From Tetragonia tetragonoides (lineage: Eukaryota > Streptophyta > Magnoliopsida > Caryophyllales > Aizoaceae), in contig CM076140.1 in assembly GCA_038025085.1 (NCBI GenBank), positions 24,894,501 through 24,958,500 on the forward strand: DNA of 64,000 nt. The letters run 5' to 3'. Shown piece after piece: positions 46,421 to 57,249 of this stretch. The translations under genes and the position numbers were made by a program. Numbering within the stretch: the stretch's first letter is position 1; each line of letters opens with the position of its first letter. Under the pieces are notes generated by a model. It did not search any database, was not told where the DNA came from, and worked only from the letters and a program-made list of their open reading frames with translations.

Positions 46421-49400
46421 GAAAATTCGATGAAAATAATCCCAAGTTTGAGCAGTACGACAATAATAATTTCAGGTTGCAATATCTACAAATTAAAAAT
46501 AATCTCAAACTGTCATTTTTATCACAATATTGGACTGTTGTCTCACGTCGTATAACTCTGTTACTTTATTAGCACTAACTGAACTACTTAGCCATTAACT
46601 ACTTTAGTTCTCTTTAGAGTTTTTTCTAATGAGATTTACCTAACTCTCCATCTTACTCCTCGATCAACCCACAACCCCTTATTTCTCCAACCTCCACTTC
46701 CACCACCACCACCTAATCTAACTGTTTTCCCCTTCACCCTCACCTCTTCTACCAATTCTATTCCCACTGCCTTTCGTCAAGCCCCACTATCCTCTCTCCC
46801 TCTCTTCATCCACGACCATCGCCCATACCTCTCCCTTCCTTCACCCATACAGATCCTACCTCCATCCTCCCCACCACCTACACCGGTTACACCGCCTCCC
46901 ATTTTCTCTCTTCTCGGCCCTCCACCATCCCGTCTCTCTCCTCACTTACACACCACCAACCCCATCCCCCATAACTATAGTTGAAGCCCATTCCTCCCCC
47001 TCACTTAGCCACCACCAAAAGAAACGGCACTGCCTCACAGCTTGTATAAGTATAAACTATAAACCCAAACTTGTTTTTCCATTCTCTCATTGGAAATTAT
47101 GTTTGGTTTTCAGACAGAAACCTGTGCTAAAAAGAAGGGTCGACCTTCATCCATAATCAAAATCCCCTCACCCAGAAACCGTCGTTACTTGCTGGATTCC
47201 TCCGATTCCGACGACCGTTACCATCAACAACGTAGTGGATTTCAAAAATGAACATAAAAATACAAAAGAAATCGGACTTTGGGCAAAGGGTAAGGTGCAA
47301 TTGGTGGCGCAGTTGACAAACCAGTGAGATGGACTAACTTGGTGGTGGGTGGGGAGGGAAACTGGAGAGATATCAAGTACCAGAGGGGATGTGGAAGAAG
47401 GAAAGGGTTTGATTATTCTTTTGTTTTTTGTTAAGTAAGATATTCTGATTAAATTGATTAGTGATGATTGAAGGTGAAATGGTCTTTAATACAGTACAAT
47501 AGTACATTTAGCTCTAAAGCCGAAAAGAGTTAGATGGCGTGAGGCTACGGTCCAAAATTGTGACAAAGATGACAACTTTGGATTATTTTGTAGAGGTTGC
47601 AACTTCTGATTATTATTGTCGGTGTAACACCCCGAATTTCCATCTAATTTAAAACCATTTAAGATCACGAGTTGCAGCGAAAAAACTCTAGAAATTCAAA
47701 GTGCTACCGCCGTATTTAATGTTCAAATTAAATACAAGGCTAGAAAGAAACCAAATGTTTATATCCCAAACATACATACTACATAATTAAATAATAACTA
47801 TCTTTTCCAACTAAACTTAAAACAAATAATCCAAATAAAATAAGAAATAATAACTATTAATTCTCATGCAAGAGAATTAATCTCATTACAATTATAAAAA
47901 ATCCCAATATTAAAGAAATTCCAATCTAAACAATAAAAGTAAATTGTTTTTTGAAGATATACAATATTCTTCCGTCGCCTTTCCTAGCTCACACCACGAG
48001 CTACAAATCCTGTCAATCTACTCCCCCATATAGACGAATTCCATATAGGTTCATCATAGGCCCACCATTGAAGAGAAATGGACAACAAACACAAGTAAAA
48101 AGAAAAACAACCAATCAGCTACGCTGAGTAATTCATAACCACATAGTCCATTTAAATCTCCAAGTTAAGCCAACATGCTTAATCGAAATTGACGATCATG
48201 CTTAAGAAAATAAAAGACAACATGCTTTAATTTAAAGACACGCACAAACACCCAAATAATAAATGCAATATTTATTATTATCCATTAGCCAAATTCATTA
48301 GAGAGAAGAGAATCGCATGAATGTCAGAACCAACCGCAGAAGGCTCAGTAGGATCTTAGTCCCGTGCACAGTGGCAAAAGAGTGATCAACCGTCCCGGAG
48401 TATAGGTGACTCCGGAAGTACTTCTAATGTTCCTTAGTATGCATACCCTCCTTCGACCCTTAAGTCTACAGGACGAAATGTTTCAAAGAACCACTCGCCC
48501 AATTACTCAATATGGATACAAGATTTCAATACGTTGAGGCCATAAACAATGAACCCACTCAGCGTAACAAGTGACAATTCCCATTCGCATCCTTCGATGG
48601 AACCATTACCAAATAAGTCTTAACTCTCAATTCATTTTAATATGGTGATCACATAGTCAAGTAAATCACATAATCTTGGCAATTCTCAAGTAACACAATA
48701 TGGTTACAATTTCCAATGGCAAATTTTACATGAATGACATCTATGCCTCAATTCAAAACCACCTAGTTCAATAACTTTAAGTAGGTTCCAATAGTCAAAG
48801 TTCATTTCAACTTATTGAAGTAACATGCTTCTAAAATGAATCCACATGCTTACTAACATGATACAAAACTAGCAATAGAAGCTATATTCCAATTGAACAA
48901 TTATTAACATAATTTTCGTTCAATAACCATAGTAAATCATGCAACTCCTCACATGAATATCAACAAGTAGACATTGCTACACAAAGTGAATTCCCAACAT
49001 ATTACATGCATTCACCAACATAATTCTATACGAGTCATCACAAGGAAATAAATATCAATTATCCCTTTCCAAAATACTCACAAGTCCAAAAATGAATTAA
49101 CATTCTTAATCCAATACTAGACAAATGAATACAATTCCACTAAACATGAAATCACCACAATGAATCACATAATTCATCTAGACATGAATTACCTTTAGCA
49201 ATAAGGCAATCACGACCAATTAACGTAAGCTCCTTACGTTCACGTGCGGTCAATGGGCCTTAACAAATCCACAATACACCAATACTCAATACCTTGACTT
49301 CTAAACCTCTTCATTAAACTTTAAAGATGATTTAGTACCCTTAATTAAATTAATTAAGTTGCTGGAATTTCAGTTACTCATGCATGCTCAAAGTTTCCAA

Positions 49401-50453
49401 AAATCAATTTGCATAAACTAATTTAGGAAACTTTCCAAAACCCTAAAACTAGTCAACAATTCAAAACTACCAACAACACCACCCAACTCAACCATCACCA
49501 CCGTTGACCACCGCTAGCGGTGGTTGGTGGCGCTGGGCAGCCGCCGCTGTCGGCTGCTGCAACACGACAAGGGGCTGCCGTGTTGCACAAACCAAAACTC
49601 TAATCTTTTTTTTTTTTTTTTTTGTTAAACAACTTTAACAAACCCAAATCTAACTAAATTCAAATAATTAATAAATTTTCAGATTTAATTAAATACAAGA
49701 CCCAACCTTTTAAACTCAAACTTTGATTCAATTCAATAAAACAACAACCCAACCCTAATCATGATCCTATCATGCAAAAACAATAGAATCTAGCAAACAC
49801 CTAGGCAAAACATAAATTAGGGTTTACTCATACAAAACTAGGGTTCATAAAACTCATACTTGAATCAAATTAAAAGCTTTTAAGAATCAAAAAAACTTTA
49901 GCACACTTACTTGGAAGTCAAAAGGATTAAAATTTCAGAAAGGCTGAATTATGGAAGAGTGTCAAATTCTCTTTCCTTCTTCCCCTTGTTCGGTCGTGTG
50001 TGAGAGTGAGAGAGAGAGAAACGTTCTTTTTTGTTTTTGATTTGGTAAAGAGTCAGTGTATTTGGAAGTTGAGTGTATTTAGGGACTAAACACACTCCTT
50101 CCTTATCTCAACTTCTCCTTTCCTAAAACCTCTCCTAGAATCACTCCACCATCCCCACACCATATTTTCGGCTAGGGCCGAAAATCATGGCTCACAAGAG
50201 CCTATATTTTCGGCCAAGCCTGAAAATATTAGCCCACAAAACTCTTTTATTTAGTTTGGCCCAATTGCATTTAATTAGGTCCAAAACCAAAATCCAATAT
50301 TAATTAGGCACTTTAAACATTTATGAGCCCAATTAATTATTTAAATCCAAAATTGCATTTTCCATTTAAGTAATTATTATTCTAAAATGAATAATAATAC
50401 CGGGTATCACAGTCGGCCCACTCAAACTTAATATTATTTTCATCGAATTTTCC
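46421..50453. mobile_element. Mutator-like (MULE) non-autonomous element with long TIRs
   Basis: The ends are inverted copies of about 150 bp: left 46421-46575; right 47511-47622 plus 50417-50453, split by an LTR insertion. Each starts (G)GAAAATTCGATGAAAATAAT. The 10-bp duplication TAGATAATAA flanks it (46411-46420 and 50454-50463). Long TIRs and a 9-11-bp TSD are the hallmark of MULEs. Without the inserted LTR it is about 1.24 kb. The interior (46620-47260) is C-rich and contains a 45-codon frame (47114-47251) beginning after TTTTCAG and encoding KKKGRPSS, an AT-hook-like motif. It could be a captured host fragment (Pack-MULE); no transposase is present. Confidence 0.85.
47623..50411 (-). 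repeat. 2.8-kb solo LTR with exact 5-bp TSD
   Basis: Starts TGTAACACCCC and ends GGGTATCACA, with GTCGG on both sides (47618-47622 and 50412-50416). No PBS, polypurine tract or coding region is present, so it is a solo LTR left by recombination between two LTRs. Orientation is probably minus: TCCCTAAATACACTC (near 50090) is TATA-like and is followed on the minus strand by a CT-rich leader. The terminal TGTAACACCC/TGTGATACCC form is common among long LTRs of plant Ty3 chromoviruses, but the lineage is not proven. Confidence 0.9.
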
Positions 50454-50463
50454 TAGATAATAA

Positions 50464-50787
50464 CTAGTTTCTAGGGCTCTGTCGTCCGTCATACAAATCT
50501 GTATACACCTTACATTTTTAGAAGAATAATATTTAGGTTGAAGCAGTTTCAAGCTGAAAATAGATGGCTCAAATTCACATTTTCCAATTATATAAACATA
50601 AACCTTTCAATTAATAAGAAAATTATGATATGAACCATAGAAATAACGAGTAAACAAACTAAAATATCCTTACCAAAAACCATCACAAAAAGTAATCACG
50701 ATCAAACAGATCTAAGTAGCCCACATTTGACTAATTACAAATTTAAGAAAATAAAATTACTATTTATCCTCACGTAACGCTACTAGA
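50464..50787. other. Short intergenic stretch, nothing recognised
   Basis: AT-rich sequence between the MULE target duplication and the start of the element C LTR. No gene or repeat was recognised. Confidence 0.5.
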
Positions 50788-50884
50788 TGTAGACGCTGAA
50801 ATTTTGACTCCCTTTTTTATTTGTTATTATTATTATAATTAATATTTTATTCTATAAAAGGTTAATTTAGAAAAATATTTGTGT

Positions 50885-51150
50885 TTTGGGGTCACTTTTA
50901 GTATTAAATATAGGTCACTTTTAATGGTAAATGGGTCACTTTTAATTCAAAAGAAGTCACTTTTAATGTTAAACAGGGGTCACTTTTAGTGTCAAACGGA
51001 GTCACTCTTAATTGAAATGGGGTGACTTTTGATTCAAAAAGGGTCACTTTTTAATCCCAGAAGGATCACCTTTAGCGTTAAAGGAAGATCACTTTAGCGT
51101 TAAAGGCGGATCACTTTGTAAACAAGAGTCTTTTTAGTGTTAAACATGAG
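50885..51150 (+). repeat. Degenerate ~21-bp GTCACTTTTAA tandem repeats in U3
   Basis: About a dozen imperfect units of the form GGGTCACTTTTARYGTTAAA, 18-26 bp apart, cover this stretch. The GTCACTTTT core is conserved and the linkers vary. The array lies about 0.7-0.95 kb upstream of the TATA box and could act as an enhancer; that is inference. Confidence 0.75.
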
Positions 51151-51829
51151 TTACTTCCATATAAAATATGAGCACTTCTAACCCATATGTTTTGTGTACA
51201 AAAACACCAAAACTAAAACTCACTACAAAGGAGAGAGAAGGAATAAAATGAAAAAGGAAATAAAAAAGACAAATCTGAATTTCTCCTCTGGTAGGCCCCA
51301 CTGGAATAAAAAAAAGAAAAAGGCAAAAAATACCAATTTTCCCTTTGTCAGTTCTTATCTTCTTACGTGACATTGTTTTCTTTTTATTATTATTTTATTT
51401 TCCTTTTTTTTCACCCATCCAACTCTCTCTCTGCGTGGGCGTGGGGCTCGCACCCATATCCCACCTCAGTTTTCTCTCTCTTCCTTCCACTCCACCCTGT
51501 TTCCCCAAATGATCATATTAGTAACTTTTTTTAATTCCTATTTTTTTCCTTACTTTGTTTTACCTTTAAATTTATCTTACTCTTTCCAAAATCATAAAAT
51601 ATCTCCCTTGTCTCTTTTTTATCAAATTTAGACAAACCTCTTTTAGTTTTCTTTTTTTACATTTCCTTTTATTTCCTCTTCAATCCCCCTAAGGTTGACC
51701 CCTAAGCTTGACCCCTAGTGACTTATTTCTAATTTCTTTTAGCTTTAAACTTGATTTTTTTTTTTTTTTTGTGATATTATTTTCTGGAAATTTAACCACA
51801 AACCCCAATCCCCCACCCTTGACTTTCCC

Positions 51830-51837
51830 TATAAATA
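51830..51837 (+). promoter_or_regulatory. TATA box of element C LTR
   Basis: TATAAATA in the context TTCCCTATAAATACCC, followed by a short leader with GCATTTCC. This is the likely start of element C transcription, near 51860. Confidence 0.7.
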
Positions 51838-54718
51838 CCCTTTATTTTCCCACTTACAAGGTGGGCATTTCCTTAGAAATTTTTACTAAGTCATTTTTCC
51901 TCATCTTTCACCTCTACAAATTACTCTCTCTAGCAATCTTAAGTTGTAAAGTTTAGAAATCAAGAAAAATCAAAAAAGCAAAAAAACAAAAACACAAAAA
52001 GGCTCTATAATCCTCAACAATTGAAGATTCAAGATCAACCTCAAGCAAACGGTAATAATCTCTTCATCTTTGTAATTTTTATTCATCCCATTTTACTCTG
52101 GACATTTTGTAAAGGACATTTCCACGGTTTTATGGAGGCCGACTTTGCATATTTTGGATAAGTAATGAATTTACCATGATTTATTTGGTGACGAAGTTAT
52201 GTTGGACAGTTTGGACATTTGGACATTTTTTAACTTGTTAAACAATGACCTAATTACCTCAATTAGAGATGTCACTAATTTTTCATAATTTTCCTTAACA
52301 TTCCTTATTGTACGTATTTGACTTTGTAAAATTATGATGAAGTTTTAATGAGTATAAAAAATTCTAAAAATGGATAAACGAGCTAATGTACTTATTTGAT
52401 ATCCTTCAATAATCTGTAAATAACATGGTGATTTGGACTACCTCAATGGAAAGTGACTCTTGGACTGGATGCTATACTCGATTTTGACCATTTTGGTATT
52501 TATAATTACTCAATTTGGACTTCTAATGTATTTTTAACGAGTTAAACAAAACTGAGCAATAATCTACCAAGAGAGAAATGTTTCTGTCAAAATTGAAATA
52601 ATAAACGAAGTGCTGGACTTTTATTTAATTTCTTTAATTGTCATAACGTCCACATTAATTCTCGATAATTTGTGTGCATAATCACCAAACAACCTAGTTT
52701 AGTGTGTATAAATGTTGGACTCTAACTCCTTGTAATTAATTCAATTAAATCAAAAACCGCGAGTCTGAATTTAACATTCAAAAGGTTGTAATTTCACGAT
52801 AATGTCCTACTCACAAATTGTATAAGCTCTAGATTTTCACCGTAGAAAGACGATCCAAAATGACACAGTTTAGGCTTTTGAATCACTTCATTTGCTTACT
52901 CTAACATGTAGTTATGATTTTTCGAAGTTATGTCCAGACTTGCTCAAAAATAATTTTTCTTTCCTCATTTGAGGGTTTTTTTTTTTAATTATCAAATAAA
53001 AAGATAAAAATATTAAACTCTCCAATCTAGCTCTTTAGTGAGTCTAGTTTATTTTAAAATTAATTTCATGAATAAAAAGAATCATTTGGACCATTCCCTT
53101 ATCCAAATTCGTGTGAGTGCGCTGTAAATAATAAATTTTTAGATTAATCCTTTGAAAATAACAATTTCAACATCGGTTTTCTGATCTTTCGAAGATTGGA
53201 CCCAAACCCGAGCCCCAGAGCAATAATGGATATCAAGACCGAATGATATTTTATTTTTGTAGGACTTGTACATATTTGTATCATTTTGTGGTATTAATTT
53301 TTCAATGATGTAATTCGTCTCCCTAAGGCCATTATAAATTCGTTTGTGTACATATTTGCGTATGCATATTTCCACCTAAATAATTCAACTCACCATAATA
53401 AAAACGTTGTTTGACTTAACCATGGGAGTTTGCATATTTATACAATTATTAAAGACCGGTATATTCACTTATGGATAAAACTGGCCCAAACTCTAATTCG
53501 AGGTTTGAATCACTTATTCACTTTATACACGATCATGGGTATTTCACCTACCACTATTCAAAACCAACTTTACTCATTATTCCCCAGTGGAAATTTCCCC
53601 AGTGGCGTGAATCCTTAACGGACTATCCCACGGTCGAAAACCGCTTTCCCAGGTGGGATTCCTATGATCGAATGTAAATGAAAAATTGATTGTCCCCTCT
53701 TATTTGGCTTTGGGCCATCTCGGAAAATTCTATCTAAGACTCTTTCGAACTACTATTCAGCAAACCCATAACCAAACTCTACTCAAATCATCCATTTATC
53801 CAACCTCAATGAGCGTTATTCCCTAGTGATCAAGAACGTATATTTTCAGGAAATCTAATACTTCTACTCAAAGCCAAGAATTGGGTTGATCCCCGTATAT
53901 CACCAGATGTTGTTGGGTTGAACGCCTCGAAGGACTAGGCAAATCATCCCATTTTGAATCATTTCTTGCTCCATGTTAGGGGAGTGGGAGGTTCCTTGGA
54001 TCAATTCGACTCTAGTAGCGAATCATCTTATAAGTTTCTCGATTATATCCCTCTAAACGGGAAAGAACGAACACACCCCGCTTTAGTGGTACCCAAGAGT
54101 CTAATGACAGAATTCCCCAATCAAGAACTACGATTAGGGCTTTGATCCATGAGTAGATTCAAGTCCTACGATGATTGGTACGTAGTGCAGTATAAGCTTA
54201 TCCAAGCCCGTTGTACATTTGTGAATATATTGGTTTTAGGCATTTGCCTTATTTGCGTGCAAACATGTTGTGTGACGATGTGAACTTATTTGTTTTTATT
54301 TTTTAAGCATAATGTAACCTAAATTCGAAGCTTTGAAAGGGATTTGACGTATTAGTAAAGAGCTCGTACTCAGTACGGAGGAGGAAACGGGTCAGAGTCA
54401 CGTCCGCACCTTCTAACCTAGACCCTGAACCTAAATCTTTGCATTCGTAGACCAGTCACAAGAATTTTCGTGCCTTATCGCAATGGAGTAAATTTTGGGT
54501 TTCTTAAATGATTTTCTATTAAATCATTTATAAAACCCTTTCCTTTTGGGATCCTTCCTTGTTTGGGTCATAACAAGGTGGCAACTTCGAACCTTACGAT
54601 GATTCCTTGACAATTGACCTCTTCAATCGGTCGATTTGCGTGGGACGTGCCCATTGGCATGTAACGCAACGGTTCCCGGGTCCTAATCAAGAAAATTCGA
54701 GAATCCGGCACCACAAAC

Positions 54719-54734
54719 TGGCGACTTCCCTGAG
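54719..54734 (+). promoter_or_regulatory. Primer binding site of element C
   Basis: TGGCGACTTCCCTGAG begins three bases after the LTR end. The TGGCGACT start matches the PBS of element A (minus strand at 3795-3813) and is typical of Tat elements. Confidence 0.7.
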
Positions 54735-57249
54735 AAAATTGATTTATTTCTATTAGAGGTCTAAAACGGAAAGTTCATCGAGTGAGCTCCAGACTAGCAA
54801 ACCAATAAAATATTAAGGAAGTCACGACGCATACTTGCATTTACCAAGTGCCACTCTCTGTCTGTACTCCAAAACATAGAGAAACTAAAGATGTGAAAAT
54901 ATCGTCTATATATTGACTTTAGGCGAGCACTGGACCGATGCATGCTGAAATTGCACTCTGTTTGAGTAACTTTGTCACCATACATTCATACATCTCATGT
55001 GCATACCATGAAATTTCTTTTTCGAAAATTCCCAAAAAATTAATTTCTTGAGAAAATCTCTGATGTATATGCGGAATAATAATCAACAAGAATAGGATAA
55101 AGAACAATAAAGATATCTTGACTCAAATAACCAGCTAAACCACCTAGGCTTGAAGCTAATAATCTGAATACAAGTTTGAACCACCAAGGCTCGGGTTGTA
55201 CCACCAAGGCACGAAAGCAATTAAACGCACAAAGAATTCAAAGCAAACAAAATTTTTATTAATCAATATAAGCTGTCTATTTTACAATAAGAACATGTGC
55301 CATATATATAGGCAAGATAATAAGTAAACCTAATCCTAATCTGAGTAGGAAAACCAACCCTATTACAAGTAGGAATCCTATTACAATTAGGAAACTAAAT
55401 CAACTGAAATTAGGAAATAAATAACAACCTAATCTAACTGAATTTAACACATAAAAGGTAATTAAATCAGATATATACACTCCTAAACTAATTAGAAACC
55501 AACTAGGAAAGAATAACTAATGTATACTCGTTTCCTTGAAGCCCAAGGTAATGTTGTCCAACTCTGTGCCGTAACTTCAAACACACATTCGACCACGTTA
55601 CGCTCTCGATCTAGAAATACTCAAAACATAAAAGTTGTAGATCTCTCTGTTAGCTTTCCACAGCACTTTGAATCACGATGATCCGATGTTTTATATTGTA
55701 GTTATGCCCAAAAATACGAACAGATGTAAACTTGTCAAAATACGGGATTGTTCATAATGAATGTGATCATATAATAGGAGCTTTAATCCCGATATTTTGT
55801 GCCTACTCCATGTAATCTTCATCACTAAAATATACTCCACGAAGGAACATAATAGAATCAAGATAGAATATTCCTTTAATTCACCTTGAAACGCACCTTT
55901 GTTGCTCTTCAAAAGCCATGAATTAGGAGTTGGATCATTCAAACAGTTCAGGTTATATGTATCAAAGTTTGATCCTTTCTCTCCTTCATCATTTATTTGA
56001 TGTATATGCGAAATAATAATCAACAAGAATAGGATAAAGAACAATAAACATACAATCTTGACTCAAATAACCAGCTAAACCACCTAGGCTTGAAGCTTAT
56101 AATCTGAATACAAGTTTTAAACCACCAAGGCTCGGGTTGTACCACCAAGGCACGAAAGGAATTAAACTCACAAAGAATTCAAAGCAAACAAAATGTTTAT
56201 TAATCAATATAATCTACCCATGTTACAATAAGAACGTGTGCCATATATATAGGCAAGATAATAAGTAAACCTAATCCTAATCTGAGTAGGAAAACCAACC
56301 TTATTACAAGTAGGAGTCCTATTACAATTAGGAAACTAAACCAACTGAAATTAGAAAATAAATAACAACCTAATATAACTGAATTTAACACACAAAAGGT
56401 AATTAAATCAAATATATACACTCCTAAACTAATTAGAAACCAACTAGGAAAGAATAACTAATGTATACTCGTTTCCTTGAAGCCCAAGGTAATGCTGTCC
56501 AACTCTGTGCCGTAACTTCAAATACACATTCGACCACGTTACGTTCTGAATCTAGAAATACTCAAAACATAAAAGTTTTAGATCTCTCTGTTAGCTTTCT
56601 ACATCACTTTGAATCACGATGATCCAATGTTTTATATTGTAGTTATTCCCAAAATACGAACAGATGTAAACTTGTCAAAATACGGGATTGTTCATAATGA
56701 ATGTGATCATATAATAGGAGCTTTAATCCCGATCTTTTGTGCATACTCCATGTAATCTTCATCACTAAAATATACTCCACGAAGGAACATAATAGAATCA
56801 AGATAGAATGTTCCCTTAATTCACCTTGAAATGCACCTTTGTTGCTCTTCAAAAGCCATGAATTAGGAGTTGAATCATTCAAACAGTTCAGGTTATATGT
56901 AGCAAAGTTTGATCCTTTCTCTCCTTCATCAATCCCTCTTTTGAAATAAATTCTTTTTCTGCATAATGGACTTTCCCAAAATTTCACCATTTCCAAAAAA
57001 AACTTTTGAAAAATGAGTTCTCAAAAAAAAAAGATATTTATTTCTCCAAGACTATATACGGAAAATATTTATCTTTATCATATTGCCTAACTTTGCATGT
57101 TTTCATTCTGCAGGGCATCACGTTGGATCCGTCCTTCCACCATGCTTGTTCGATTTTCTCCAATTTTCAGTTCATCTTTACTTTGTAGTGTTGCATCAGT
57201 ACCTACTCCTTATACCATATTTCGCAAAATCTTCTCAACACCACCAAAA
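54735..57249 (+). mobile_element. Element C leader, invaded by two copia-type LTRs
   Basis: This untranslated leader lies between the PBS and the gag ATG. Positions 55061-56931 are a foreign LTR pair. The remaining 640 bp are AT-rich without coding signal. CTGCAGGGCATCACGTTGG near 57110 could be a splice acceptor (CTGCAG), as Ogre-type elements can splice upstream of gag; this is a guess. Confidence 0.5.
55061..56931 (-). repeat. Two head-to-tail copia-type LTRs separated by 6 bp
   Basis: Copies at 55061-55991 and 55998-56931 are near-identical and both start TGATGTATATGCG and end CTCCTTCATCA. Only TTTATT lies between them. The flanks are ATCTC (55056-55060) and ATCCC (56932-56936), a probable 5-bp TSD with one change. 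On the minus strand each copy has a TATA box (GCCTATATATATGGC) and the polyadenylation-type TTGATTAATAAAA, which sets the orientation. No internal region is present. Confidence 0.88.

Larger units (their letters stand above)
50788..54715 (+). repeat. 3.9-kb 5' LTR of Tat-type element C
   Basis: Starts TGTAGACGCTG and ends GGCACCACA just before a TGGCGACTT primer site. The start resembles TGTAGACACC of element B. U3 contains a degenerate tandem array (50885-51150), and a TATA box lies at 51830. Many short open frames inside show no family motif. The 3' LTR is not in the window. The length is in the range known for Ogre/Tat elements. Confidence 0.75.

Noticed and set aside
51140..54145. Several short frames inside the element C LTR
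   Set aside because: They lie in LTR sequence on both strands with no motif and low-complexity composition.
55691..56996. Paired minus-strand frames of 117 codons
   Set aside because: They are the same stretch read in both copies of the copia-type LTR; the repeat explains the similarity.
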